A stretch of DNA of 64,000 nt from Actinomycetota bacterium (lineage in GTDB: Bacteria; Actinomycetota; Actinomycetes; Nanopelagicales; Nanopelagicaceae), in NCBI GenBank assembly GCA_009698815.1, contig WLPJ01000004.1, positions 62,001 to 126,000 of the forward strand, in the 5' to 3' direction. Below are positions 51,746 to 62,926 of this stretch, in pieces. The translations under genes were made by a program, and so were the position numbers. The notes under the pieces are model-generated. The model worked only from the letters and a program-made list of their open reading frames with translations, made no database searches and had not been told where the DNA came from. Position 1 is the stretch's first letter. Each line of letters starts with the position of its first letter.

Positions 51746-51777
51746 GGTCGGTGGAGATGAAGTGGGAGGATGCCCAC

Positions 51778-52332
51778 GTGTTGATCCTGTTGCCGCCATC
51801 TGAGAAGAATAACGCGACAGCCAAGCCCACCCCCGCCATTTCGGTCTATACCGGCGTTTTATATCAGGCGCTGGATTGGCCCAGCCTGTCCACGGCAGCC
51901 AAGAAACGTGGGTCGGCATCGGTTGTGATCATCTCGGCCAAGTACGGCGCCGTTCGACCAGATCAGTTGATTGAAAGCTACAAAGTCAAGATCGATAACA
52001 AGGCTATGCGCGCGCCAGTGAGCAAAATCTTAGATGCCATCAAGACCGAATTAATCGTGGATTGTCGCTCATCAACTTATAAAACAGTCTGGCGCTCCCC
52101 CGTGGATAAGACCGTTGAAGTGCGCGTCTCGACTGTTGTAAACGGCGTGCGCACGGTCGTGACGCATATGTCTAAGAAAACCCGCGGAGAAATTACTCGT
52201 TGGCTTTTGCAGTCGCATTCTGTGGCAAAGACACCGGAAGATCTATATGCAATCGTTTCAGAGAAATACCCCTGCGCGCTGACGCCCAGTGATGGAGTGG
52301 AACCGTGGGTGCTAGAAGTTATTGCAGTTTAA
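51778..52332 (+). CDS. yaaA: YaaA-family (DUF328/UPF0246) protein
   Basis: Start reassigned to GTG at 51778 ([11 protein letters not shown]) with ggagga [51 protein letters not shown]. Confidence 0.85.
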   Translation: MLILLPPSEKNNATAKPTPAISVYTGVLYQALDWPSLSTAAKKRGSASVVIISAKYGAVRPDQLIESYKVKIDNKAMRAPVSKILDAIKTELIVDCRSSTYKTVWRSPVDKTVEVRVSTVVNGVRTVVTHMSKKTRGEITRWLLQSHSVAKTPEDLYAIVSEKYPCALTPSDGVEPWVLEVIAV

Positions 52333-52352
52333 AAGAAATAGCGAAAACTTAA

Positions 52353-52820
52353 TTAATTTCTCGCTAAATATCCCCAAGCCAGACTAGCGGCGATAGCTAC
52401 CCATAATTGATATGGAACAAGTAACAGCCCCATAACAAGCGATGCTTTAAATGTTAAAAAGAGCATTGGAAGTGTCAGTAGCGCAGTCAAAGTCAGAGCA
52501 ATCGATGCAGACAAGAAATTGTGTGGAACATAGAATTGGTTAGCCCAAGTCAGGGCGGCGACAATGCTCAAACCAAAGAAGACAAGCCAAGTAATATTCT
52601 CAGATCTAGTCAAAGATTTCGATACTTGAAAAGATGCGATGCCAAGAACGGTGAAGTTGTAAGGCCAGATCAATCCGATAATGGCGCTTGGTGGTTGCCA
52701 GGATGGACGCTTGAGAGAGGCATACCATTCTGGCGATGAGGAAACCCAGATTCCTGAACCGAAGGCATAGATAAAGACAAAGAGAACTCCGATGGCGCCT
52801 GCGATTAATTTGAAATCCAC
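52353..52820 (-). CDS. TspO/MBR family tryptophan-rich sensory protein
   Basis: WYASLKRPSWQPPSAIIGLIWPYNF, ANQFYVPHNFLSASIALT, LLVPYQLWVAIAASLAWGYLARN. Confidence 0.92.
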   Translation of the reverse strand: MDFKLIAGAIGVLFVFIYAFGSGIWVSSSPEWYASLKRPSWQPPSAIIGLIWPYNFTVLGIASFQVSKSLTRSENITWLVFFGLSIVAALTWANQFYVPHNFLSASIALTLTALLTLPMLFLTFKASLVMGLLLVPYQLWVAIAASLAWGYLARN

Positions 52821-52829
52821 GTAAAGAAT

Positions 52830-53027
52830 CTATCGGTACTTGGCGGTTTCGGTTGGGCATTGCTTGCAGACCGCGCGCCAAATTTCATCAGCTTCGAAAC
52901 CGTCCTTTAGCGCTTCATCTACAGACCGACTGCCTAGTTCACTAATCGCAATATCTTTGCAGAAAGAGGGCGCCCAGGTTTCACCAAATGAGAGCGTGAT
53001 TCTCTCGCGTAGATCAGAAATGCGCAT
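52830..53027 (-). CDS. DUF3046 family protein
   Basis: MRISDLRERITLSFGETWAPSFCKDIAISELGSRSVDEALKDGFEADEIWRAVCKQC; usual location near actinobacterial recA. Confidence 0.85.
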   Translation of the reverse strand: MRISDLRERITLSFGETWAPSFCKDIAISELGSRSVDEALKDGFEADEIWRAVCKQCPTETAKYR

Positions 53028-53038
53028 CTAAGTAAGAG

Positions 53039-53566
53039 CTAAAAAAGAGTGCGATCGACTAAGAGTTCGGCTTGCTCGCGAGATTGGGCCGGCGTCAAAG
53101 GTTGCATCGCTTGCCCCATTAACCAGCGCATCGCAATTCCTGTGCCGGCAGCCGATTTGATGGCGGTAAATAAACATCTAGCAATTTCAAGATATAACGG
53201 ATGTTCTGCATGCGAGAGAATCTCGGTAAGAACTGCCTTGTCATGGATACGCATGGCCGCCAGGGCGGGATCACTTGAGATATAAAGTGAAAGTTTCTCG
53301 AGTGCATCAGCTGGTGTGCCCGCGCTATTAGCAAGTTCAATCATATGTTCGACTTCGGCGGTTATTAGTGCCGCGGTGACCGCGCTCTTGTCGCGATAGT
53401 GGTTATATAAAGTTGCGCGCGAGACTTCGGATGCATCTGCGATTTCAATCATTGAAACATTTGATAAACCGAATTTTGAGATTAAGGTTTTTGTACCTTC
53501 AAGAATTGCGCCTTCGGTTCGGCGATGAGTAGCGCCTTGAGTGGCGTACTTAGGCAGCGTCGACAA
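53039..53566 (-). CDS. TetR-family transcriptional regulator
   Basis: [44 protein letters not shown] start. Confidence 0.85.
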   Translation of the reverse strand: MSTLPKYATQGATHRRTEGAILEGTKTLISKFGLSNVSMIEIADASEVSRATLYNHYRDKSAVTAALITAEVEHMIELANSAGTPADALEKLSLYISSDPALAAMRIHDKAVLTEILSHAEHPLYLEIARCLFTAIKSAAGTGIAMRWLMGQAMQPLTPAQSREQAELLVDRTLF

Positions 53567-53816
53567 CGGACAACTTCGCGGTCTCGAGAACTTTTAGCTC
53601 TAACGAGACGTTGGCGATCACAGTTGAAAGTGTTAAGCCGAGCGCTTCGCAAATTGCGTTAAGCAACTCAGATGATGCTTCTTTTTGTCCACGTTCTACT
53701 TCGGATAAGTAACCGAGTGAGACACGAGCTTCGCGAGCAACATCGCGCAGAGTGCGCGATTGTTCAGTGCGTGCAGAGCGCAGGGTCTGTCCAACTGCGC
53801 TGCGTAATAACGCCAT
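53550..53816 (-). CDS. XRE/ClgR-like helix-turn-helix regulator
   Basis: [50 protein letters not shown]; downstream of cinA. Confidence 0.88.
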   Translation of the reverse strand: MALLRSAVGQTLRSARTEQSRTLRDVAREARVSLGYLSEVERGQKEASSELLNAICEALGLTLSTVIANVSLELKVLETAKLSVVDAA

Positions 53817-53833
53817 TATGGTCCCGCCCTTCT

Positions 53834-54343
53834 CTAGTCTTTATCTCGTTGTCTAAGGATACGGGCAAATGAGGCGATCGCGCTGGCTATGGTGGCATTT
53901 CTTACGACTTCACGTTCACCTGAGAGCGAAAGTTCTACGACCTGGGTAATAGGGCCGACGAAGGCAACGAATACTTTTCCGGCCTCCGAGCCATCGGCTG
54001 GACCAGGACCGGCAACGCCAGTTGTTGCAATTGCCCAAGTTGATCCAAAAGATTTATTTGCCCCGTGACCCATCTGTATAGCCACTTCTTCACTGACCAC
54101 CGAGTGTTGCGCAATAGTTTTTTCGTCAACTTTTAAATGTGAAACTTTTACATCAGGTCGATATGCGGTAATTGATCCTAGAAAAACATCGGATGCGCCC
54201 GGCACGATAGTTAGCGCGTAGCTAAGTCCACCGGCAGTTAGGGATTCTGCAGTCGATAGCGTTTCACCTCGCGCGCGCAATGAACTATGGATTTCTGATA
54301 CCAGCCCCAACACCTCATTTGAAATTTCCACAAAAAAATCCAA
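53834..54343 (-). CDS. CinA C-terminal domain nicotinamide-nucleotide amidase
   Basis: [62 protein letters not shown]. Confidence 0.92.
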   Translation of the reverse strand: MDFFVEISNEVLGLVSEIHSSLRARGETLSTAESLTAGGLSYALTIVPGASDVFLGSITAYRPDVKVSHLKVDEKTIAQHSVVSEEVAIQMGHGANKSFGSTWAIATTGVAGPGPADGSEAGKVFVAFVGPITQVVELSLSGEREVVRNATIASAIASFARILRQRDKD

Positions 54344-54889
54344 TCAACTTTCTCGGATAAAGGCCGAGCGTACATAGTACGCGCCGGTCACGACGGTAAG
54401 GGCGATTGCAATATACATAAATCCATCACGGAACCAATACAAATCTGGGTTAAGTGGCAGAACATAAAATCCTGTGCCAAAACTTTGGAAGGTAGCTTTA
54501 ATCTTTCCACCTTTATTTGCTGGGATGACTCCGCGTTTGACTATTGCTAATCTAAATAACGTTATTCCGATCTCGCGAGCCAGAATTACAATGGTTATCC
54601 ACCACGGCATACGATCTAAAATCGAGAGACAAACCATCGCGGTTCCGACCATCGCTTTATCCGCAACGGGGTCTAAGAATTTTCCGAGTTCAGTAATTTG
54701 CTGACGGCTACGTGCCAGATTGCCATCGACTATATCTGTTAAGCCAAGGATGAAGAAGATCCACCAAGAAATAATCTGCCAGTTGTAATCATCACCACCA
54801 TTCATAAATAAGGCGATCGCTCCAAATGGAATCAGGAGCAGACGTGCGAGAGTTAACGAGTTTGGTGTTATAAATGCAGGTACGTTCAC
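54344..54889 (-). CDS. pgsA: CDP-diacylglycerol--glycerol-3-phosphate 3-phosphatidyltransferase
   Basis: [29 protein letters not shown], a CDP-alcohol phosphatidyltransferase motif with N replacing the first A. Confidence 0.93.
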   Translation of the reverse strand: MNVPAFITPNSLTLARLLLIPFGAIALFMNGGDDYNWQIISWWIFFILGLTDIVDGNLARSRQQITELGKFLDPVADKAMVGTAMVCLSILDRMPWWITIVILAREIGITLFRLAIVKRGVIPANKGGKIKATFQSFGTGFYVLPLNPDLYWFRDGFMYIAIALTVVTGAYYVRSAFIRES

Positions 54890-56268
54890 AGCGGACGTGC
54901 TACCAAATCAGCGCCCATGGAATCTATGATCACCGCATCAATATATTGGCCAACTTCAAAATTGGTATCAATAAAGGAGGTTGTTCCATCTACTTCGGGG
55001 CCTTGGTGCGCTGCGCGACCTTCTTGTAGCTCGCTATCTTCGATAAGGACCCGCACATTTTCTCCGATACGAGCTGCCGCGCGCATAGAAACCATCTCAT
55101 CAGATAGCGATGACAGCGATTCGACGCGTGATTTAATCAAATCTTCATCGACCTTATCGGTTAGATCTAACGCTTCTGTGTTGTCCTCATCGGAATATCC
55201 GAAGATACCGATCGCATCTAACTTTGCTGCGCTTATGAAGTTAGCTAAATCATCGAAATCTGCTTGAGTCTCACCTGGAAAACCAACGATAAAGTTTGAA
55301 CGGATTCCAGCCTCCGGAGATAGCGCACGAATCTGACTAATTAAATGCAGAAACTTTTCGGAATCTCCAAAGCGGCGCATGCGGCGCAGAATTGTTGGAC
55401 TAGTGTGCTGGAAAGATAAATCGAAGTATGGAGCCACTTTCTCGGTCTCGATCATCGCTTGCAATAGCGATGGTCGCATTTCAGCGGGCTGTAAATAAGA
55501 AAGGCGAACTCTTTCTATGCCCTCAATTGCTGCAAATTCAGGAAGGATCTTCTCCATTAATTTTAGATCGCCGAGGTCCTTGCCGTAAGACGTTGTATTT
55601 TCACTAACTAAGAAGAGTTCGCTCACGCCATTATTGGCAAGCCAGCGACCTTCTTCAATTATTTCAGTCGGCTTACGAGAAATAAAGGAACCTCTGAAAT
55701 ATGGAATTGCGCAAAATGAACAACGGCGGTCGCACCCAGATGCGATCTTTAGCGGTGCCCAAGGAGCATCACCTAGTCGTTTGCGAAAGAGTGAGCCGCC
55801 GGCGCCAAGTGATGATGCATATGCCTCATCGCGCGCGGCCGGTCGATCTGCTGGGGCAATTGGCAAAAGTGATCTGCGATCACGCGGCACATGTGGTGTG
55901 TGCGCATTTCCAGAGACAATTGATTGCAAGCGTGCTGAAATATCTTGATAGTCATCAAAACCTAAAATTCCATCTGCTTCAGGTAAAGCTTTAGCAAGTT
56001 CTTGACCGTAACGCTCTGCCATACAACCAACGGCCACCACAGCACGTGTTTTCCCATGGCCTTTAAGGGAATTGGCCTCTAGCAGCGCATCAATTGAATC
56101 TTTCTTTGCGGATTCAATAAAGCCGCAGGTATTTACAACTGCAACTTCAGCGCTTTCAACATCGGAGACAAGTGTCCATCCATCGGCGGCAAGTCTGCCG
56201 GCAAGTTCTTCGGAGTCAACTTCGTTGCGGGCACAGCCCATAGTGACGATTGCAACGGTACGGCTCAT
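54886..56268 (-). CDS. rimO: ribosomal protein uS12 methylthiotransferase RimO
   Basis: [19 protein letters not shown], radical [26 protein letters not shown] tail. Confidence 0.95.
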   Translation of the reverse strand: MSRTVAIVTMGCARNEVDSEELAGRLAADGWTLVSDVESAEVAVVNTCGFIESAKKDSIDALLEANSLKGHGKTRAVVAVGCMAERYGQELAKALPEADGILGFDDYQDISARLQSIVSGNAHTPHVPRDRRSLLPIAPADRPAARDEAYASSLGAGGSLFRKRLGDAPWAPLKIASGCDRRCSFCAIPYFRGSFISRKPTEIIEEGRWLANNGVSELFLVSENTTSYGKDLGDLKLMEKILPEFAAIEGIERVRLSYLQPAEMRPSLLQAMIETEKVAPYFDLSFQHTSPTILRRMRRFGDSEKFLHLISQIRALSPEAGIRSNFIVGFPGETQADFDDLANFISAAKLDAIGIFGYSDEDNTEALDLTDKVDEDLIKSRVESLSSLSDEMVSMRAAARIGENVRVLIEDSELQEGRAAHQGPEVDGTTSFIDTNFEVGQYIDAVIIDSMGADLVARPL

Positions 56269-56296
56269 TGCGCAGATCTTACAGGGTCAAGGTGGA

Positions 56297-57043
56297 TTAC
56301 TTAGATCTGAAGGTCTTGCGAACCTCTTGATTACGCTCTCCCAACGGGGCAAGTGCTGTGCCGTTGAGTGTTAGATCAAGATCTCCGGCATTGCTGACAT
56401 AAATACTGATTGAAGTTGGTGCGCTAAAACTTTTTGAGTCACCTTGAAAGATGGGGCCTTTAAATAAATGTTTGCCATCAACAACAACATCTATATTTGA
56501 ATTTCCACGAGTTGCCGCAATTGTTAACTTCATTTCCCCATTTGCATCGGGTACAACTGTTGCTTCGACCTTTGGAGTTGGCTCGGCAGTTGGCGTAGCA
56601 ATTGGTGGCGGCGTTGGAGACTCAGTCACCGTAGGGGTAACCATAGTCTTGGAGTTAGAGATAATAATTTGTCCGCCGGCGATGGCTGCCAGAATAACGA
56701 TCGATGCAATAGCCAGTGGTTTCCAGGAAAGAGACTTACGTTCGGTAGCAAATTTGGTTACATTGTTTTCAACCAACATGTCATGAATAGTCCGCGCCTC
56801 AGTGGAATGTTCTTCGTTAAAAAGATCGATCAAAGTTTGCACATCAACTGAAATTTTTGGTGCGATATTTCGCAAGTGTCCGCGAGCGTAAGTATCTCCC
56901 CCGCAGTGAATGAAATTATTCTTTTCAATCTCTCGAATTAGACCCGGTCGAATACTCGTTGACTCTGCGAGTTCGTCAATGCTCAGTCCAGCACTTTCAC
57001 GCGCGGCTCTTAAGAACTCACCTAGCGGCATAACGACTCGCAA
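56297..57043 (-). CDS. RodZ-like HTH / TM / DUF4115 protein
   Basis: LGEFLRAARESAGLSIDELAESTSIRPGLIREIEKNNF, single TM, Pro/Thr linker; upstream start choice ambiguous (57043 or 57031). Confidence 0.85.
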   Translation of the reverse strand: MRVVMPLGEFLRAARESAGLSIDELAESTSIRPGLIREIEKNNFIHCGGDTYARGHLRNIAPKISVDVQTLIDLFNEEHSTEARTIHDMLVENNVTKFATERKSLSWKPLAIASIVILAAIAGGQIIISNSKTMVTPTVTESPTPPPIATPTAEPTPKVEATVVPDANGEMKLTIAATRGNSNIDVVVDGKHLFKGPIFQGDSKSFSAPTSISIYVSNAGDLDLTLNGTALAPLGERNQEVRKTFRSK

Positions 57044-57179
57044 TTCACTGTAAATTTAATAGGCACTGATTATCAACGAAGTGTAGTTGTGTAATCACCC
57101 GATGAATAGATGAACGGGTGGTGAAGGCCGAATATCACCCCAGGTTGTAGTCCTCGGATTGGGTTAACGCGAAGTGAAT

Positions 57180-59531
57180 TTAATAATCGCGCAGCGTAGC
57201 GAGCACAGAATCGAGTTCATCTGGCTTCACCATTACCACGCGGGCCTTGGAACCTTCCGAAGGCCCAACAATTCCACGCGATTCCATCAAATCCATCAAG
57301 CGACCTGCTTTGGCAAATCCAACGCGCAATTTTCGTTGCAACATTGAGGTGGAACCAAATTGGGTTCCTACTACTAATTCAACGGCTTGCAGCAGAATAT
57401 CTAAATCATCACCAATATCTTTATCAACCAATTTATTTGTCTGCGGTGCAACTGTTACATCTTCACGATAGCGCGGCGAAAGTTGCTTCTTTACGTGACT
57501 TGTTACCGCCTCAATTTCGCGTTCAGAAACATAGGCACCTTGAATACGAATTGCGCGAGATGATCCCATTGGGATAAAGAGAGCATCGCCTTGTCCCACC
57601 AACTTTTCAGCACCTGGGCTATCTAAAATAACGCGGCTATCTGCTAGAGAACTGGTTGCAAATGAAAGACGGGAAGGAACATTAGCTTTGATTAACCCTG
57701 TGACAACATCTACTGACGGGCGCTGCGTTGCTAATACCAAGTGGATTCCGGCAGAACGCGCCAACTGCGTGATGCGAACAACTGATTCTTCAACCTCGCG
57801 TGCTGCAACAATCATCAAATCTGCAAGTTCGTCTATGATTACTAGCAAGTACGGATATGGCTCAACCACCCGATCGCTTCCGGGAGGGGCGATAACTTTT
57901 CCAGCGCGTACTGCCTTATTGAAATCATCAATATGTCTAAAGCCAAAAGTAGAAAGATCTTCATATCGCAGATCCATTTCACGAACCACCCAGGTAAGGG
58001 CATCCGCGGCTTTCTTAGGGTTGGTAATAATTGGGGTAATCAAATGTGGGATACCTTCATAGGCGGTTAATTCCACGCGCTTTGGATCAATTAAAACCAA
58101 GCGCACATCATCAGGTGTTGCGCGCATTAAAATCGAGATAATCATCGCGTTAATCATTGAAGATTTACCAGCACCTGTTGCACCTGCGACAAGTAGATGT
58201 GGCATTTTCGCTAAGTTTGCGCAGACAAAGTTTCCTTCTACATCTTTACCCAACGCAACCAACATAGGATGGTGATCTTGGCCGGCAACGCTTGAGCGCA
58301 TAACATCGCCTAGAGCGACAATTTCTCGATCAGCGTTAGGGATTTCAATTCCTACGGCAGATTTGCCGGGAATCGGCGAAAGAATTCTTACATCGCCACT
58401 GGCAACAGCGTAGGAAATATTTTTTGCAAGTGCGGTGATTCGTTCAACCTTTACCGCGTTACCTAATTCAACTTCATATCGTGTAACAGTTGGACCACGC
58501 ATAAAACCAGTTACTTGAGCATCAATTTCAAATTGCGCAAAAACTTCAGTTAGCGCAGCGACTACCGTGTCATTTGCCTTTGATTTAGCTTTCGCCGCCG
58601 GCCCGGTACGAAGTAAATCTTGAGGAGGCAGCGAATAATGTGAATCCGCAGTCAGCAATAACTGTTCAGGGCGTTTGGCAGATGCTGGGGCGCTAGTGGA
58701 TGTAGCAGGTGCTTGTACGTGGCGGGGTACTTCCACTGTGAACTCTTCATCAAATTCTTCTTCATCCAGATCATCATCTTCTGCGACTTCATCCCCATGA
58801 CGATTCCAAGCAACAACAGGAGTTTCAAAGGGTGGAGTATCAGTAATTTCAAAATCTGATTCTGCGCGCTGTGGACGTTTAGACCAGAGCCAGATAAAAG
58901 TGTTTTTGGCGCGGATGGCAACGGATGAAAGTGGAGTCGCAGTCGTTATCAGAAATGCAAATAAGAAAAGTAAAGATAGGAATGGGTAGGCCAACATCGA
59001 AGTCATTAGCGCTTCAAGTGGCATCGCAACTGCGTAACCAAGCCACCCGCCACCTTGGCGCATTGCAGTTGCACCGGTTGGGTTTAGCGCACCTAGTGAG
59101 CCGTTAAATAAATGCGCTAATCCTGTTGTGCTAACAATCATTGTCACAACCCCAACAACGATTCGAGAGGTTGCCTTGTGATCATCAGGGGTTCTAAATA
59201 ATCGAATCGCAAAGTAAATTGCTACCACTGGCGCAAAGAAACCGATTCGGCCGAAAGCGCCATAAATAGCCGCATAAATATTGCGGCCTACAAAGTTATC
59301 TGCGGCAAACCAAGTGCCAGCAAAAGCAGCCAGCGCTAATAAGAGAAGTAAGAAAGCTGCGCCATCTCGGTGGTGAGCTGGATCTAGATCTCGTGCTCCA
59401 CGTCCAAGGAAGCGAACGGTTGAGCCGAGCGCTTTAGCAATTGATTTCCAAATGGCACTAAGCGCGCGGCCGAGAAATGAGAAGGCCGTGCTGGATGCTT
59501 TGCTCGAGGATGCGCGTTTTTTCTTAGCCAC
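57180..59531 (-). CDS. ftsK: DNA translocase FtsK
   Basis: four N-terminal TM segments; HLLVAGATGAGKSSMINAMIISILMRA, VIIDELADLMIVAAREVEESVVRITQLARSAGIHLVLATQRPSVDVVTGLIKANVPSRLSF, gamma domain. Confidence 0.97.
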   Translation of the reverse strand: MAKKKRASSSKASSTAFSFLGRALSAIWKSIAKALGSTVRFLGRGARDLDPAHHRDGAAFLLLLLALAAFAGTWFAADNFVGRNIYAAIYGAFGRIGFFAPVVAIYFAIRLFRTPDDHKATSRIVVGVVTMIVSTTGLAHLFNGSLGALNPTGATAMRQGGGWLGYAVAMPLEALMTSMLAYPFLSLLFLFAFLITTATPLSSVAIRAKNTFIWLWSKRPQRAESDFEITDTPPFETPVVAWNRHGDEVAEDDDLDEEEFDEEFTVEVPRHVQAPATSTSAPASAKRPEQLLLTADSHYSLPPQDLLRTGPAAKAKSKANDTVVAALTEVFAQFEIDAQVTGFMRGPTVTRYEVELGNAVKVERITALAKNISYAVASGDVRILSPIPGKSAVGIEIPNADREIVALGDVMRSSVAGQDHHPMLVALGKDVEGNFVCANLAKMPHLLVAGATGAGKSSMINAMIISILMRATPDDVRLVLIDPKRVELTAYEGIPHLITPIITNPKKAADALTWVVREMDLRYEDLSTFGFRHIDDFNKAVRAGKVIAPPGSDRVVEPYPYLLVIIDELADLMIVAAREVEESVVRITQLARSAGIHLVLATQRPSVDVVTGLIKANVPSRLSFATSSLADSRVILDSPGAEKLVGQGDALFIPMGSSRAIRIQGAYVSEREIEAVTSHVKKQLSPRYREDVTVAPQTNKLVDKDIGDDLDILLQAVELVVGTQFGSTSMLQRKLRVGFAKAGRLMDLMESRGIVGPSEGSKARVVMVKPDELDSVLATLRDY

Positions 59532-59548
59532 ACCTTTAATCTTAGCGG

Positions 59549-61231
59549 TCAGACCTCAATAACTACGGGAACGATCATTGGGCGGCGGCGATGTTTTCCA
59601 CCAACCCAGCTACCTATAGTTCTGCGAACTACTTGGGAAAGTTGATGAGTTCCATTTACGCCTTCTGAAACTGCGTGCTGTAAGGCTTTTTCAATTTGGC
59701 CTTTAACTTCATCAAAGAGCGCTTCATCCTCATTAAACCCACGTGCATGAATATCTGGCCCGGCGATGATTTTTCCACTCTGCGATTCAATTACTACAAC
59801 CACTGAAATAAATCCTTCTTCACCAAGAATGCGGCGATCTTTTAGGGATGATTCCGTTATATCGCCGATGCTCTGTCCGTCTACATATACAAAACCGCAA
59901 GGTACTGCACCTGCGACGCTAGCTTCGTGATCTACTAAATCAACAACTATTCCATTTTCGATAATGAAGGTATTTGCTCGTGGCACTCCCGCTTGGATAG
60001 CAAGTTCGGCATTTGCTTTTAGATGACGCCATTCTCCGTGAACTGGAAGCGCATATTTTGGTTTAACAATGTTGTAGCAGTACAACAACTCCCCCGCTGC
60101 AGCATGACCAGAGACATGCACCATGGCATTGGCTTTGTGTACAACTTTTGCACCGAAACGAGTTAACTCGTTAATTACGCGAAATACTGAGTTTTCATTT
60201 CCTGGAATAAGTGAGGATGCCAGAATTACCGTGTCACCATCACCGACTCTGATTTGGTGATCACCGTTAGCCATTCGCGAAAGCGCCGCCATTGGCTCGC
60301 CTTGCGATCCGGTACAAATTAAAACAACTCGATCGTCATAGTTATCTAGATCTTTGGCATCGATAACTATCCCTGCAGGAATATTTAGATAGCCCATATC
60401 TTCGGCTATCTTCATATTACGAACCATTGACCTGCCAATGAAAACAACTTTACGATCATGAATGGCTGCGGTATCAATAACTTGTTGCACGCGATGCACA
60501 TGAGATGAGAAAGACGCCACGATCACACGGCGCTTGGTTGCGGCGATTACTCTATTTAGCGCTGGCATAATTTCGCGTTCAGCTGGAGTAAATCCAGGCA
60601 CGTCAGCATTTGTAGAATCAACTAAGAATAAATCAACACCTTCATCACCCAAGCGAGCAAAGGTACGCAGATCGGTGATGCGCCCATCCAACGGCAATTG
60701 ATCCATCTTGAAGTCACCTGTATGTAAAACAGTTCCGGCCTTAGTGTGGATTGCAATCGCAAGGGCATCAGGGATCGAGTGATTTACGGCGATGAATTCG
60801 ACCTCAAACGGTCCAATATCTTCGCGCATACCCTCTTTAACTTCACGCGTAAGTGGTGAGATGCGATGTTCTTTTAATTTTGCGCTTACGAGCGCCAGAG
60901 TTAAGGCAGATCCGTAAAGGGCGATATCCCCTCGCTCGCGCAATAGATACGGAGTTGCACCGATGTGGTCTTCATGGCCGTGCGTTAGTACAAGTCCAAC
61001 AACATCATCTAAGCGATCACGTATGTAACTAAAATCAGGCAAAATCAAATCGATTCCTGGCTGATTTTCTTCAGGGAAAAGCACGCCGCAATCAACTATT
61101 AACAACTTGCCATTGGTTTCAAAGACGGTCATATTGCGACCGATTTCAGCTAAGCCACCGAGGGCAACGATGCGCAACCCGCCTGCTACTAATTTATCGG
61201 GTGCACCGAGATCGGGATGTGGATGGGTCAT
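59549..61231 (-). CDS. rnj: ribonuclease J
   Basis: LTHGHEDHIGATPYLL, VLHTGDFKMDQLPLDG, GSQGEPMAALSRMA, PVHGEWRHLKANAELA. Confidence 0.95.
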   Translation of the reverse strand: MTHPHPDLGAPDKLVAGGLRIVALGGLAEIGRNMTVFETNGKLLIVDCGVLFPEENQPGIDLILPDFSYIRDRLDDVVGLVLTHGHEDHIGATPYLLRERGDIALYGSALTLALVSAKLKEHRISPLTREVKEGMREDIGPFEVEFIAVNHSIPDALAIAIHTKAGTVLHTGDFKMDQLPLDGRITDLRTFARLGDEGVDLFLVDSTNADVPGFTPAEREIMPALNRVIAATKRRVIVASFSSHVHRVQQVIDTAAIHDRKVVFIGRSMVRNMKIAEDMGYLNIPAGIVIDAKDLDNYDDRVVLICTGSQGEPMAALSRMANGDHQIRVGDGDTVILASSLIPGNENSVFRVINELTRFGAKVVHKANAMVHVSGHAAAGELLYCYNIVKPKYALPVHGEWRHLKANAELAIQAGVPRANTFIIENGIVVDLVDHEASVAGAVPCGFVYVDGQSIGDITESSLKDRRILGEEGFISVVVVIESQSGKIIAGPDIHARGFNEDEALFDEVKGQIEKALQHAVSEGVNGTHQLSQVVRRTIGSWVGGKHRRRPMIVPVVIEV

Positions 61232-61241
61232 AAATTAATTG

Positions 61242-62129
61242 TTATAGCGAGACGCCGCCGGCGATCAGATCTGTGCGCAGTTGCGCGATCTGCTCTTGCG
61301 TTGCATCTACTAGAGGAAGTCTTGTATGCCCACCAGGAAGGCCCATCAGATTGAGCGCTGCTTTGGTGAGAATCGCACCTTGCGTTCGGAATGTTCCGGT
61401 AAAGACAGGTAGTAATTTTTGATGAATTTCAAGTGCACGCGCTGCATTGCCAGCAAACCAAGCGTTTAACATCTCTTTCAGATCTTTACCGACAGTGTGT
61501 CCGCAAACTGAAACCATTCCGACTGCGCCAACTGAAAGCAGCGGCAAGTTCAAGATGTCATCACCTGAATAAACTGGGATTCCACAACGCTTAATAACCC
61601 AAGAAGTTGATGCCACATTTCCCTTGGCATCTTTAAGGGCAACGATCTGTGGATGCTCATAAAGGCTAACAATCGTGTCAGGCTCAATTTCAATTCCACA
61701 GCGACCCGGAATGTCATACATCATTAGCGGTAAATCTGTGGCGCCGGCAACTGCTCTAAAGTGAGCAGCAACGCCTGCTTGTGGCGGCTTGTTGTAATAC
61801 GGAGTCACAACCAACAAACCATCAGCGCCAGCTTTTTCAGTTCGCTTTGCTTGGTTAATTGAATATTCAGTTTCGTTATCGCCCGCACCAGATACAACAA
61901 AAATCTTTGGTCCAACCACATCTTTTACAACTCTAATTATTTCTTCTTTTTCAGAAGATTTTGTAGTTGGCGCCTCACCAGTTGTTCCATTTACAGCAAT
62001 TCCATCGTGGCCATTTGCAACCAAATGTGCAGCTAATTTCTCAACGCCCGGCCAATCGATTTTGCCGTCCTTATCGAATGGGGTCACCATTGCGGTGAGC
62101 ATGCGTCCAAACGGTGCTGCGATATCCAT
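61242..62129 (-). CDS. dapA: 4-hydroxy-tetrahydrodipicolinate synthase
   Basis: GTTGEAPTTKSSEKEEIIRVV, GADGLLVVTPYYNKPPQAGV, MYDIPGRCGIEI, ALKDAKGNV. Confidence 0.97.
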   Translation of the reverse strand: MDIAAPFGRMLTAMVTPFDKDGKIDWPGVEKLAAHLVANGHDGIAVNGTTGEAPTTKSSEKEEIIRVVKDVVGPKIFVVSGAGDNETEYSINQAKRTEKAGADGLLVVTPYYNKPPQAGVAAHFRAVAGATDLPLMMYDIPGRCGIEIEPDTIVSLYEHPQIVALKDAKGNVASTSWVIKRCGIPVYSGDDILNLPLLSVGAVGMVSVCGHTVGKDLKEMLNAWFAGNAARALEIHQKLLPVFTGTFRTQGAILTKAALNLMGLPGGHTRLPLVDATQEQIAQLRTDLIAGGVSL

Positions 62130-62146
62130 GGGTGAAACCTACCGTT

Positions 62147-62866
62147 TTACGGTGCGATCCGTCCAGATTTTTCGAATGCACCGTAGGTAAGTGGCATCAA
62201 TTTCGCAAATTCGGCTTCCATTTTCTCAGCAACCATCTCAATTTCGCGTTGTGGATAGCTGGGAAAATGTGAACCTTCGCGCGCGGTGCGAAGTGAAAGA
62301 AAATTCATAAGCGCACGGGCATTCATTGAGACATACATAGATGAATAAGTCGCAACTGGCAAAACTGCACGAGCAACCTCGCGTGCGACGCCAGCTTCCA
62401 ACATTTTCTGATAACTGTCATAGGCAATTACATAAGCATCTTTCATAGCTTTAACGGTTACATCAAATTGCTCTTTAGTTCCATCTTCAAATGTATAGGA
62501 ACCGGTTTTACCAACTTGAATTAATTTACGCTCTTTGGAAGGAATGTAGAAGACTGGATTTAATTCGCGATAGCGACCAGATTCTTCGTTATAAGATGCG
62601 ATGCGATGGCGCATGAATTCTCGGAATACAAATATTGGTGCGCTGATAAAGAAGGTCATCGAAGTATGTTCGAATGGGGAACCGTGACGTTCGCGGGCAA
62701 GATAGTTGATCAGCCCTGCCGAACGAGCTGGGTCTTCGCCAATTTCATCCAATGACTGTTCTCCTGCAGTCGAAACGCGCGCAGCCCAAATTACATCGGC
62801 ATCGCTTGCGCTGGCTTTAACAAGTTCAACAGTTACATCGTCGCGAAAGATTATTTCCTGGCTCAT
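62147..62866 (-). CDS. thyX: FAD-dependent thymidylate synthase
   Basis: RERHGSPFEHTSMTFFISAPIFVFREFMRHRIASYNEESGRY (RHR-x7-S motif). Confidence 0.97.
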   Translation of the reverse strand: MSQEIIFRDDVTVELVKASASDADVIWAARVSTAGEQSLDEIGEDPARSAGLINYLARERHGSPFEHTSMTFFISAPIFVFREFMRHRIASYNEESGRYRELNPVFYIPSKERKLIQVGKTGSYTFEDGTKEQFDVTVKAMKDAYVIAYDSYQKMLEAGVAREVARAVLPVATYSSMYVSMNARALMNFLSLRTAREGSHFPSYPQREIEMVAEKMEAEFAKLMPLTYGAFEKSGRIAP

Positions 62867-62926
62867 AGGCGAAACCTTATAGAGAACGCGCTATCTCACC
62901 GAGGATATCTAGGGCAGAATGCACCC

